From positions 3,496,001 through 3,560,000 of the forward strand of contig NC_092568.1 of NCBI RefSeq assembly GCF_037975245.1: a stretch of 64,000 nt of DNA, written 5' to 3'. The position numbers and the translations under genes were made by a program. Positions 33,901 to 46,957 of the stretch are shown piece by piece (positions within the stretch are counted from its first letter, which is position 1; each line of letters opens with the position of its first letter). The stretch comes from Apostichopus japonicus (lineage: Eukaryota > Echinodermata > Holothuroidea > Aspidochirotida > Stichopodidae). Under the pieces are notes generated by a model. It did not search any database. It had not been told where the DNA came from and worked only from the letters and a program-made list of their open reading frames with translations.

Positions 33901-36900
33901 AGAGAGAGAGAGAGAGGGATAGAAACGTAGTGTAATTTATGGGTTTCGAGACTGATTTTGTCTACTACTCCCTGAATGCTTATTCATAGTCACTACTTGT
34001 TGATTCATATTACCCAGATTTACTGCTTTCTTCTTACCAATTGTACGCTCTCCATCTGTGGTGTGCACATGGGCGTTTTGGGGTGGCTGTAGTTGTAACT
34101 GGAAAGGCTTTCACCAGTGGGTACTACCTATTAAAGTTTCTTTGTTATATTTTTAGTGACTTGGAAAAAAAACTTCGTCGAAGGCTTTCCAACTTTTGTG
34201 AATGGGTAGGATACGACGCAGCACCGGAAGTTGAAGATTGTAAAGAAAACAAATATCGATCCTTTGATGGTGTGTGTAACAACATTGACAATCCAAACTG
34301 GGGCAAAGCTGGCTATCCTTATCTGAGATTGTTGCCATCAGCCTATAAAGATGGTAAATGACTCAATATTTTGAAGGATATCATTCTATTTTGATATTAC
34401 CAATTCTTCAACGATACGGTTCCACTCATTTGTAAGACGTTTTATATGACTAAATTAATCCAGTTTCCATGTCAATTAATCGTACAAATGTCCAATCATC
34501 ATGCAAAACATTTAGTACCGTAATATTCAATGCGGTGTAATAGACTAAAAATCTTCCGGTTTCACCTCCGCAAGAATTAATATACGCCTTAAAAATCACC
34601 TTCAATCCTCCCGATTGATTGACCATAAGTATTTAGTCCATTCTCTTCAATAATCAAGAAAAAAGAAAAAGATGATGATGACTGAACACATGCCAATACA
34701 TTCTCTTCAGTAGGTCCATTTAGGGCTATGTAAACTTTTCAAGCGAAAGAAACATGCATCGCAGTCGAAGGATTTACAGAAAGGATTTCAACTCATAACC
34801 CTCAGAAGTTTACATTAAGAGTTGTAAAGGCGGCTAGATACATATTTGCCACGGTACTTCAGTACATATGGCGACATCGCAGGATAATATAGAGAAGGAA
34901 CATTAACAAATAATGAATTTTATGTCAAACAACAACGTAAAGAGTTATCTTTTTTTCGTTTTGAAATCTAATAAAAAAGAGAAACAAAGATTAACGAAAA
35001 AAAAGTTTGAAAAGTGAAGAGGACCACGGACAGTACTCGGTATGTTGGCCAACTGCATAATAAGAACGAGGTTTGCACGTGTAGTTGTAATAACGTGCGA
35101 ATCCGTCGGGTGGCCTACCATAACCGTCAGCCGGTCATACCTATAAACAGTTGACCGGGACCAAAGACAACAACTTCACAGCCAGATGAAATGTGTTTTG
35201 ATCTCGTGTTCAGGTTAGACATAATCCGGCGGTATACCATGTTCTCACGATAAGAAATATATTGCAACGTAACATGGTGATAATAAAAAACGTTACCTTG
35301 ACACATACGTGATGACAACTGCAATAACACAACGCTTGACCCCTTAACAAATGTGCCGTATTATATCATACCCTGTAGTAACCCGACATGTCGTTTTTTA
35401 TGATTGGGTGTGAGTACAAACGTCATGAATAATTGGCTGTACACTAATTAACTTATCGAAAACCCCTTGCAGGTATCGCAAGACCCAGATGGTACAAATC
35501 AACCGCGAGAGAGGTTTCCAAGGCCTTCGTTGGTAACGAAGAAGGTACATTTTCAACACATGGGGCTTCAGAACTTGTTATGCATTTTGGACAATTCCTG
35601 GACCATGATATTAATCTTACACCTGCTCTGAGAGGTATTTGCTCATTTTATTTTGTTTCTATACCGGGTATGCCTCCAAAGTTGATCTTTGGAGACGTCT
35701 CTTTTAAGTGCTGGACTATATCCGTAAGAATGTCCGTCCATATGAACTTACGTTCTTTTAGCAATGTGTTTGGTTATAACATCAACTGATATCAGCGAAA
35801 TACCGTATGTGGCATCCATATCTTTGAACATAATCGAGTGAGTGTGTGTATGCATAAATGTATTAAAGTGTATTTCAAGGAAAACATATCGAAATCACAT
35901 CTATTTTCTATTTTCAGTTAACTGCACTTGCACCGACGATGATGAGAACAACAGTTGCTTTTCAATCCCTTGTGATGATGAAGATGATGAAGTTTGTGGA
36001 ACAGCTGGATGTATTCCATTTCGACGTTCGCGTCCAACTATTCCAGGAGACTGTGCTCCAGGTTCACGAACCCACGAGAACACGATCACGTCATTTGTTG
36101 ATGCTTCTAACGTGTATGGTAGCTTTCCAGAAGATGCAGAGGCACTGCTGGACAAGGAAGAAGGTATATATGTACTATCTGCTGTTGCAGGAAATTTGTC
36201 ATACCAGTCTTTAAATATGGCATTTTTACTTAAAGAATTTACAAGTGGGGGTGGGATGGGATGAGGGCGGGGGATGGGAACCTATGAATGGGAACTCCAC
36301 CCCGTGATAATAGTTAACGATAAATAGGGGAACGTTCATTGAACCAAGGGACTTACAATATTATATAAACCAAAATTAGTACAAAAAATATGAAAGTAGG
36401 TAATTCACCAATGTTGTCTAAAACAGTCCTAACGAAACGAACTTTTTCTGTTTCCATCTGCAGTATACTCTATGAGATTAGGAAAGTTCATTCTTCTGTT
36501 CTTGCGATTAAACAATCTCTGAACTGACGTTGCTTCGTGTAAATGTACAAATGTTGTTGAACTCCTTCCTCATATAGAGGTGGTGTGTCAGTATATTTGG
36601 CAGAGCCCTATAAACGGCTCTATCTAGGTTTCCATGGATAGAGAATTTGTGAGCAATATGACGATGTTATGTGATGTTGATGGTATAAGAGTTTCAGATT
36701 TTCCACGAGCTCAACGAACCTTGGTTCAAAATATGAAACAATGAAAAACTAAGATTAGACAAAGCGGTAGGTGGGAATTGCTCCTCAGTGAGCGGGGGAA
36801 GGGGTGGGGCAATGGGCAGGGCGTGAAGATCTTCAGTTAGTGTATAAGATACAGCCCTGCGTTTAAGGGTATAACGAAAACAGCAATTTGTATGGAAATT

Positions 36901-39900
36901 ATACCAAGCAAATGTAATGAAGTGGATCGGTCACATTCGAATCTATACTAGAGCTTGTAATACTACTGAGATGGAAAACGTTGCCATGCTATTCATTTCA
37001 TGCATGAAAGTACATTATGCAAGGATAATGTCACATATTTCACAACAACGATCAAATTATGAAACAAGAAGTTAGTTAGTTGTAACTATAATTTATATTT
37101 GTTTTTTTTTTTAAATTAAATTTCTGTCAGGCCAAGGTAAAATGCAAGTTGAAGTACAAGTAATTGATGAAGTCCATATTCACTTACTACCTCCTGATAA
37201 AGAGAATCAAGCATGTTTAGAAATCGGAGATAAGAACCATTGTGGGAGGGGTGGGGACGTCAGAGCCGCAGAGCAGCCAGGACTAACAAGCCTACATACC
37301 TTATTTGTGCGGGAGCATAATCGCATTGCTGGCTTACTTTATAGCGACCATTCGGACTGGGACGATGATCGCTTATACCAAGAAGCAAGGCAAATTCTTG
37401 TTGCCGTAATGCAGAAAATAACCTACGATGAATTCCTTCCACTGGTGTTGGGGAAAGAAATCATGGACAAATATAAGTTGGGATCATGGAACGGATACGA
37501 TGGATACAATAAAACGGTATTTATACTATACCTTCAATATATTTTCGAGCTTGGTTACAGTAACTCAATAACAACACCGAATATAGTTTCACGATGACGA
37601 CATAAAGACGTTAAAACCGCTTATCTATAGTTGCACATTTAGGCTAACTTTCACTTTTGGCATGATTAAGACAATGACTATAAGTATCTATTAACATTGT
37701 CTTTCATAATTTCAACAACCTTTTTGGTGACCAGGATATAAACAGCGAAGTATAACTTTACATGCAAAACGTTTGTTCAAAATGATGACGAACTTGGCGA
37801 CATATGCAGGCATCAAGTATGAACAAGATAAGATAAAGAATTAATTCTGAGATTGTAGATTTTTGTGCAAAACATTTTCTCGTTTTAGAGTATTATATCT
37901 CGTGCTCAATATGTATATTTTTTGATGTGGTATTGTCAGGGACGGGATTTGAGTTGTGAAAGTGGGGGGGGGGGGGCAAACCTGCCAGCAAGACTATCTA
38001 AGCGGAGCGCCACCATCGGTTGGCGCGGAGCGTACAAGAAATTTTTTGGCTTTACAAACCCTCCAGATGGCCGGAAATGGCACTTCCCGAGTGCTCTAAG
38101 CTGCATGTACCCTTCCTTGAAATATGGATCTCATGTCTGCAATTTGTATCTAGATAGTTAATTATTGTTTAAAAATTTGAAGAGGATTGATAGTAGAATT
38201 ATGGTCAAATGGTGATGTACAACTTTTGTTATACGTCACTATCTAAGCGGAGCGCCATCATCGGTTGGCAAGGAGCGTCGAAATTTTCGATGAAAGGTAC
38301 CCTTAGATCGGTAAAATTAACACCCATATAGGCTTTAAATTGCATCTAAACAATTAATGAACATGTGTAAATTTAGGGAGGGCGGATAGAAGAACTTATA
38401 TGGTGATGTACAACTGAAGCTTATACGTCACTGTTTAGGCGGTGCACCACCATCAGTTGGCACGGCGCGTCGAAATTTAAGCAAAAAGGAAATCCTAGAT
38501 CAGCAAAAATGACACCTCTGGTAACAATAAACTGCATCTAGACAGTTCTTTCCCCCTAAAATTATTAGTATATTGTACACTTGTACCGATCAAGAATATG
38601 TTCAGCACCCACTTCGAAATTCTCCCCGCGGTCCCCACTTCTTGGAGCACTTGGCAAATATTGGGGCTGAACATACCTTTACCCCCCCCCCCCACTTTTT
38701 TTCATGGGGGATAAGCCCCTCAAGTCCACCGGTTCCGTCGCCACTGAAGTCGAGGAGGGGTGATTTCGAGCAGTAAAGAAATTACATCGGCATACGCCAT
38801 TGCATATTGTTGAATGACACGGGGGGGGGGGGGTTGTCATGTGTCAGTGTATAATTATTGATATACCCAATATGCAAATCTGGCTTTCGTAAATCGTTTC
38901 TCTGGATTTAGTTATTCAACGCATTCAGTAGAGCAGCAACGTTGAAAATCAATTCCTGAAGCTAGCACTGTAGCACATGCCGCGGATTCATCACATGCAG
39001 AATTGAATCGCTTGTGTGTTAGCTCCAGGATTCGTAACCTGTGCTGCGAACCATGTGCTAGCTCCAGCTCCAGTTATTCTGCATGCTACATGTTACGATC
39101 TTAAACACAAATTCGACTTAGATTCGAAACAAATAGGCCTATTTGATAGAGCTGTTGTGGGGGGATAACTTCGATTAGGGTTGTGCACATTTGTCTGCAA
39201 AAACGACAAAACTAAGATTTGGGAAAAAGTGGGGGGGCAAATGCCCCCTCTTGCCCCCCCCGTAATCCCGCCCATGGGTATTGTTGTTTATCTAAAACTG
39301 TTCGGTAAATTTTATCTCCAGGTTAATCCTACCATTACAAACGAGTTTGCGGCAGCATTCATGCGTTTCGGTCACAGCATGATACCTGACACCTTAACAC
39401 GTGTAACATCTCTTTATGACCACGACGAATTTCCATCCATTGAAATGCGTAGTTCATTCTTCAACGCCGCTCACATGTACGAGACAGAATATGGATCGGT
39501 TTCTTCGCTACTGCTTGGAATGATATGCTCTAAGCTACTGCCAGTAGACAGACACTTTAGCAAATCTGTATCAACTCATCTCTTTGAGAATCCTCTAACT
39601 GGGTATGCGTCTTTACGAATATATTTTGAAAGGTTTCAAGTGGGAGTTCTGAGTGAGTGAGGTAACGATCTTACTCATACGAGATCCATGGATTCAAAGT
39701 GTTGTATAATGTTTTTCGTTTCAATACTGTGTGAGATATATTTTCATGGTCTTTGTTTATTCGTATCCCTATGTTCGAAGCATAACTGATGGTAAGAAGA
39801 GGTTACCATACATAAATAATAAAACCAACTAGGCATCTTAACCAGAAATACATTACTTTGTATCTTACTTAAAATTAGAAAAAGGAAAACGGAAACAGAT

Positions 39901-42115
39901 GAAAGTAAAATTACAAGCATACTTTTCCCATTCTGGTTACGTTCGTTCGTTCTGTTTTCCTTCAATTGAAGAAAAGGAGGCATAGACCTGATTGCCCTTA
40001 ATATCCAACGTAGTCGTGACCACGGGTTGCCAGCTTATCCTGCTTATAGGAGACATTGTAACTTAACTGTGCCGGACAGTTGGGATGACCTTGATGACAT
40101 CATGGACTCTGATACTCAAGAAGCCCTCAAAAGGGTTTATAAGTAAGTAAAACATGGTTACATGAAGCTTTATACTGTTTGTCACATCCAACGCTTGATT
40201 CGAAAATACCTCAACTATGTCAAAAATGTGGATAACAATAAACGTATACAATACTGACTAAAAACTTGGCAATTAAAGGGAAGGCAACCGTATTTCACTT
40301 TGATATTAGCAATTGTGCCATCCAACATATCAATACGCTTTTCCCGATATTTGTCTCTATCTTTAAGGTAATTAACTTTTTGTTGCTAAATAAGTCAAGT
40401 TCAAATCGGCATTTTAACATCATCATATCATTTACCATAAACGTGGATTATCTTTATTTCAGGGACGTCGACAAAATCGATATATTTGTGGGAATGCACG
40501 CGGAAAAACCCGCACCAGGCGCTCTTGTCGGTATCACTACAGCTTGCGTTCTTGGAGAGCAATTCAAGAACCTGAAATATGGTGACCGTTTCTGGTATGA
40601 GAATACTGAAAGAGATGGATGGACACAAGGTATAACCCTTTCATGTTAAAGATGGTGCAAAATTGCAGTTTTAAAGGAGAGACAAATCAAACATCACCTT
40701 TATGATATATGTGTGGCACTATCACGTCACTGATTAACAAAATGATAGCTCTCAGACATGAATTTTAAAATATAGGATATCACCGGATTGGAATAAGATT
40801 TTTCTTATCTGCTTGGTGAGGGTAGTTCATGACATTTATTTCTCTCACAAAGAATTCTAATTTGTAGGTGCAATAACTGGTATGAATGGAAATAAAAACT
40901 ATTATTTGCAGATTGCATGGATAAATAATCGTCCATTCTTGTCTTAATTATTGGAATATAAAGCTCTGTTAGTATCATGTTACAACTTCATTCAATTTGA
41001 ACGAAAGAATACAGCATAGGCCAACATCATATGACTTCACAACGGTAGTAGATACGCCAGAGTTTACCTACCAAAAGTGAATTAACTTCAATTACAGATA
41101 CGGAAGTTATAAGCTTACGCATATGTATAAGCCATAACATAGCATCGAATGGAGACAAAAGTACTTTAGTTTATCTTTACCATGTGATCTTAAAGTTAGT
41201 TAATACTCGTGTATTATTGGAATTTTTTGAGTAGCCAGCAAACGTGATGGTCCTTAGAACAGAATAAAATACCTTACTGCATCAATAGATATTGCGTTGC
41301 AAAATAAGTTTATGGTTTAAATATAACTTTATTCTGTTTACATGACTGCTTTTATTTTTAGACCAAGTTGAAGCAATCCAGAAGATGACTTTGGCGCGTC
41401 TCATTTGCGAAAACATTCGTTTGGATTCCATTCAACCAGCGGTCTTTAAACTACCAGACGAGAAACAGGCCGACGACGGACGGTAAGTTACTTTTCAAAA
41501 TCATGTCTCTATGTTAAAATTGTTTCGAATAATAATTGATTAAAATAAAGCAAATTCTGACTGAAACTGAACTAGCTTACATATAGGAGATATATGAAAC
41601 CGGCAAACATTTATAGATTAAAAGTTTGGAAAAGCAGCGAATTTGTTTACAGATATAGCGATCGCTGTCTAAACCTAAATTAAAATAATTACTTGTATAT
41701 TTTATGCACCCTTTGAGTTATTCGGCATATCATTTGTGTACCCATAAATAATTCATTTGATATTGTTGTTTGATAAGTAATGTCAATAATAAAATAATGA
41801 ATGTTACTGCGAAATATGTCCCGAATGTCCTCTTTCTGTGACCCTTGGCAGACCCATACACAATGAGTTAAGGACATGGTGTTCCTTATTTCAAATATGA
41901 ATGCAGTGTGCGTGTGTGCGTGTTTGTGTGGGTGTCCGTGTGTGAATAGTGACCCTAACTTGATACAAGAGCTTTCACTTATCAACAGATATTTCTACGA
42001 ACTGATTCTGGAAGCAGGATACCCGGAAAAGACAGACTTCAATAATCATCGCGTCTCCTGTAGCGACAAGGACGAGATTCCGGACATCTCATTGGACGCC
42101 TGGGCTGATATATGA
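30954..42115 (+). CDS. secreted animal heme peroxidase 1 (MPO/ovoperoxidase-like, 712 aa, 12 coding exons)
   Basis: Exons: 30954-30967, 32844-32917, 33172-33364, 34157-34353, 35473-35634, 35918-36163, 37131-37516, 39322-39602, 39972-40142, 40463-40629, 41362-41482, 41989-42115 (2139 nt, in frame throughout). Residues 1-22 are a signal peptide ([16 protein letters not shown]...), followed by an acidic and basic propeptide-like stretch. The peroxidase domain follows. It contains [10 protein letters not shown], the distal pair Asp203-His204 in GQFLDHD, the calcium loop [12 protein letters not shown] and catalytic Arg340 with heme-linking Glu343 ([10 protein letters not shown]). Proximal His442 is in RFGHS, and [10 protein letters not shown] comes later. 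MPO's sulfonium methionine is replaced by Gln. The family oxidises halides or tyrosines using hydrogen peroxide. Sea urchin ovoperoxidase and vertebrate MPO/LPO have similar size. Function here could be defence or extracellular-matrix crosslinking. The protein ends without a tail. Confidence 0.9.
31995..32810. repeat. uninterrupted (CATC)n microsatellite, 816 bp, ~204 units
   Basis: A perfect tetranucleotide array in intron 1 of peroxidase gene 1. It ends about 30 bp before the exon 2 acceptor, with a short decayed edge (TCATTCAATCATTCAATC). Because the unit length is not a multiple of three, all six frames stay open (HPSI on one strand, MDGW on the other), which produces meaningless long ORFs. 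Confidence 0.98.
37960..38780 (+). repeat. cluster of G-rich and 'GCGGAGCGCC' interspersed repeats in intron 7 of peroxidase gene 1
   Basis: Three successive diverged blocks begin near 37995, 38238 and 38430. They share the order CTAAGCGGAGCGCC(A), CCATC(G)GTTGGC, GGAGCGT, then ATCGG/CCGG plus AAAT. A G run precedes the first, and a C run plus ACCGGTTCCGTCGCC follows the last. They look like tandem or nested copies of one element. Confidence 0.65.
39225..39275 (+). repeat. G/C-rich element end close to exon 8 of peroxidase gene 1
   Basis: A G run, then GCAAATGCCCCC and CCCCCCCGTAATCCCGCCC, ending about 45 bp before the exon 8 acceptor at 39321. An ORF from 39181 reads through it only by chance. 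Confidence 0.55.
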
Positions 42116-43861
42116 ATGATTTGAATCTCGTTATACATTGTTTTCTCTCTCTCCTATCGTAAATTATGTTAAGTATGTAAGTTTCTGGACAATCTTTAGT
42201 TATTATGCTTAGTAAAGTGCGTTGCGCTACGTTAAACTAAATAATAGTACTATATATGGCAACACTTTTTGGATATCTTCAAAATAGGTGTTTTTAATAG
42301 CAGATAATTTAACTTAAAAGTTAAAAGTAAAATTAAATTAAAAATGTACTGAAAGCGGAAATCTCAGCAAAAGTCACATCTGAATTTAATGTATTTTATA
42401 ACAATGTGTCATCAACCGTGTCATCATACAGCCAAGTATCTTGTATTTGCAGTGGTATTTGAATAATAGCTAAAAAAGTTACTTAATGTAAACAAGTTAT
42501 ACAAAGGATGCTGATATTAGCAAATATAATATCTCTGATTGCGGTGAAATATCATTCATGTATGCATCTCTATGACAGGACTTTGATGTGAAGCAACTAA
42601 TTTCTGAATATTTAAACACTAAGAAGAAATGAAACAAAACTGTAGGAATCAAACAGGCTAACAGCATTGAAAATAATGTAACAATATCATGGCAGTTCAT
42701 ATTATAAGTTTGTTAATATATCCTTATAAATTCTAGTTTCTTTGAGACTTCTGTTACATCGCAGCACTCAGCCAAATACGCCTGCTATTTCTACTTTAGA
42801 TCTCTACAGTGAGGCTATTTTAATGTTCTGCTCCACAATTTATCAATCATTGAACAGGCACTCAATTAACTTAAATGTGAGTATTGTACCAGGATAGTCC
42901 TCTTGATCAAACACGTGTATAAACCCGGAAGCTTAATATATATGTTATTCTTCATTTACGTGTAAGAAACATACTTATTAATGTAAAGCAATATAAATAT
43001 CTCCATTGATATGGTTTCCGAGAGAAAGCATTCTATTCAGACATGCTTAAAAAGTAACTTGAAATAAACATCTGATAAATGCATTCCAACAATAAAGTAA
43101 AGTAATTTGAGTAGCTTTTGTTGCTGTATTTGTTGAGTATTTTTGTTTATATGTTAACAACCAGTCTTAAAAAGAAAAGTAAGACAGAAAAAACATCTAG
43201 TAAACCCCGACAGCTATATTAGTGTTCAAGCAAATATACGAAAATGATAACATCGAGGGTGAAAATCGTGTTCACATCCTGTTATGGCAAAATGGTACAT
43301 ATTGTCTATATAACAATGGATCAAGTTGTCGTTTCATGCTGGTTGTCCTACATGTTAACAACAACCAAACCCTTCATTTTTGTCAATGAATTTTATCGGT
43401 ACGGAGAGGACGATGAGTGATGTACTACATTCGTTCCACCTTTAGTATTTATGGTTTTCCTGACCCATCCACCCATTTCTGAGATCTTGACAATATTCCC
43501 ATAATATAAGGAGTATTGAAATACACAGTAAATCATCTTGTCTGTTATGTAATGTAACTAGGACTCTGGTAATTATATAACAAATAAAACTAATTAAAAT
43601 ACTGGACAAAACACGTCATTAATCAGTTTCGTCACGTGTTACAAAAACTTTTACATCATATACAGTTATGTGGGAAAATAGAAGTTTCTCATTGTGAGAA
43701 CCAGAAGTCTACTTGCGAAATATGGCAACTTTTAGTGAACTGAAATGCACGATATATTGATTGTTTTTTCTCTTTGTATAGTTCTGTTCAAGGCTGACCA
43801 GTGACGTTGGTTTCTACAGGGCGTTAAATTTCAAAGAACTTATAAACACTATATTTTGATA

Positions 43862-43940
<79 letters not shown>

Positions 43941-46900
43941 AATATTGTCATGAATACAAGAAATAACAAATAGCTGGTGTGGGTGTCGTTGTTGAATTCT
44001 GCTGCGAGTATTTTGAAGGTTAGTTATTTTAACATTTTCATACGAGCTAAATAATGTCTCATTCAATGTTTTTTTTTAATAACATTAATTTAGGTGATGC
44101 TCAACATTGACACACATTGTTTGAATATAATAGACTATTTAAGTCATTCTTGTGTCCGCAATAATGAAGCAAATGGATATATAATCGTTAGGTTGAAAAT
44201 ACCTAAAGCGGATGTTGACTGGAAATTTTGAGGAAGAACAACTTAGACACAAATATGTTGAATAGTTCTCAAAATCTATTTACTGAAAGCTATATGACAA
44301 GATTGAACTTGAATAAAATGTAATGACAAAAATATGGTCATAAAGAAGAGTATACGCGCCTATGAGGAGAAGAGGGCTACGTTATTTTTAAGCTCAGAGA
44401 CAAAAAACAAAATTTAAAAAAAGAAAACAAAATTTGACATAGAGAGAATGGATGGTCATGTATTTGGTTATTTTAATCATAAATTTTGAATTACTTAATA
44501 TTTTAACTCTAAATGACAATGTCACATTGATATTCTTGTAACATTGAATTTCAATTTGTTTACAATATTTTGGCAATCAAGGGCTGACATGTTATGGAAA
44601 TAGAATGTCTGTGGTATGTGGAAACACTTGGTTACAGTGAGACAATTTGGTAATATCATCGCGAAAACAAACGAATTCTCATGTCTGTTAACTGCATAAT
44701 TATTGTTTTCTAAAAGTTTAATACACACTTAGACAACGTAAAGTAATTATGGTGTTATATAATGGCCGAGCAATATCAAAACTGTTTGTTAAAGGTTCCG
44801 ATTATCGTGACTAGCCTATAGCAAAGAATATTAACTCAGTATCTTTTCTAAGGGTCCAGATTGAGAGGAATATCGTATACTTCAAACATGTGAATATAGA
44901 TGGATGAAAATAGACTTTATGATTAGTTAGAAAAAAGTCAATCTTTTAATGGAAGGAACTGCAATATCATACCAATAGCGACGAGATAGTAACTGGAAAA
45001 CATAAATATACATTTGTAAGGAACAGTAGAAAAATGATCGTGTCGAAAGGATATGTAAATTTTCATACCTAGTTTTCCTCCACTATTGTATTTTTCTGTT
45101 CATTTCTATCCACGACTCTTATCTGGCGTATGCCTTTTATTCGTGCTTAAAAGGATAGGCCATCGAGACTAAAGTCTCCAGCGATTTCATGGCTTCTTAT
45201 TGAGCAGGTTTATGTGGTAAAATTATGATTTACAGTCTTTACGGGAGTTATATATTTCAATGTATGCCCTCTTTCATCAATACAACTTTTACTGTGATGG
45301 CTATGATGGTTATACAGCAAGATAGGACTTTCTTAATAGTTGACATACATCACAAGAGAAACATGGTTTAGCCGTTGACAAAATATAGTACAAGTTGACC
45401 ACGTAGATACTTTGTAAGGTAAAGTATATGTTTGTTTATTTATTATAGGCTGCAAAAGCAGTAAGAATCACATTTAATATTATCAAGACTCAGATTCGAC
45501 TAAGCTTGAACGTTGACACCAATAAGGAGCTGGTATAGTCGGCCCGACTGAACCGTCGATTATATTTCTGTTGGTAATTTTCACAGTCAATGTTGTCAAT
45601 TGGTATAAAATGGTCTTAGTCGCTGAACAGATGTGTGTACAACATTTCAAAAGTCGAGAGACCAAATTCTAAACTGACACCGACTACTTCAGGTGGAGGA
45701 ATGAGGTTTTCTAAAAAATAGCAGGAGGTGGTTACAGGATTTAAAAAAAAAATAGGGGTTGTGGCTATGGGATGCATGTAGCCGACTACTATATAGAGAA
45801 GGGGCATATCTGAGGATCCTTTCTCTATGAAAGTTCCAACTTCAATTGTTGCATTCTGAGGCATATGTATGATTTAAATAACAATGATTCTTAAATTGGT
45901 CTAAACGCAGGGTTGTTCTTGAATTTTTGTGTTGTGTTGAAAGTGGATGTAGGTCCTCCTACCACCAGCACATCTCATACATCACGCTTGATGTTTTCAT
46001 GGGCCAGGATGAGTGGTCTAACTTTTCCCCGGGTGACGATGGGGGTAGAAAGGGGAAGATGACCCCTTGCCACCCTTTCTCTCTCTGCGCAGACCAATAC
46101 CACTGTACGAGAGTAAACGATCAGGTTAATTTGAATTCTGAGTATTGCGTTTAAAGGTTCTTCCCTTCTATTATCTTTATTTCTTTGACATTAGAGAATA
46201 AAGGAGATATAGCCAAAAATAAAGGGAGGGAATAAACATTAAAAAAATGCCTTTAAAGTACTAAAATACAATTCTTCTCTTTAATGTATAGGAACTTGTT
46301 AGCGTTGTTGGTTATTTTCAACGCTATGCCTTAACAAATGGGCAAATCAATGATATAAATTGTATCCAGTTATTTCGTAACTTTTAAGTATATGTTTGAA
46401 GGGAACATTATCGAACATACCAAATCTTCAAGGCAATAAATTCAACCTTCTGTTGTTACATAATGAGCTGGTCACGTGACGTTTTGTGGTTTTTGTTGCA
46501 GAAACAGCTGTTTTTATTTCAATAATTGGTTGAATGAATGTCGTAATCGTTGTAACACTGAACATGTTTCACTATGATAGAACAACATGCGCTCTTAGGA
46601 GAAATGTTTGTTATCTTTGGTAACACTTACTTAGTAAAGGAGTGGAAAACTGCAATTGGAGACACTTTAACAGTAAATCATACCTTTCATTGAAATAAGC
46701 TTCTATGATACTTTTTTCCAGCACAAATACCAAACTGAAACTGGCGAAGTAGCTAAGCTTCAAGCAAGAATTTCAAGTATCGGGTCGTGCCTCTTTATTT
46801 GAAAAACAAGACATAACTGTATACGGGGGTTAGATAACGGTCTAAAACCGAATCTTGGTTTATGGGGTTAAATAATTGTGCTACAAACATGCAACTATCT

Positions 46901-46957
46901 CTTCGTTTCTCACCAGAATAGTTCAGCGTGGGAGCGCGAGATTAAAGGTCATATGAG
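42116..46957. other. 3' flank of peroxidase 1 and spacer to peroxidase 2
   Basis: AATAAA signals lie at 43063-43068 and 43091-43096, about 950 nt after the stop, and could end transcript 1. A (TA)n run lies at 43857-43936. The rest is AT-rich with no recognised exon. Confidence 0.5.
43857..43936. repeat. (TA)n microsatellite
   Basis: About 80 bases of TA repeat with one G interruption near the left edge. Confidence 0.95.

Noticed and set aside
35901-36155. Minus-strand ORF over exon 6 of peroxidase 1 (and the equivalent at 50953-51240)
   Set aside because: Antisense shadows conserved only because the underlying exon is conserved.
37922-38161. 79-codon ORF in intron 7 of peroxidase 1
   Set aside because: Reads through a poly-G run and the GCGGAGCGCC interspersed repeat; no coding signal.
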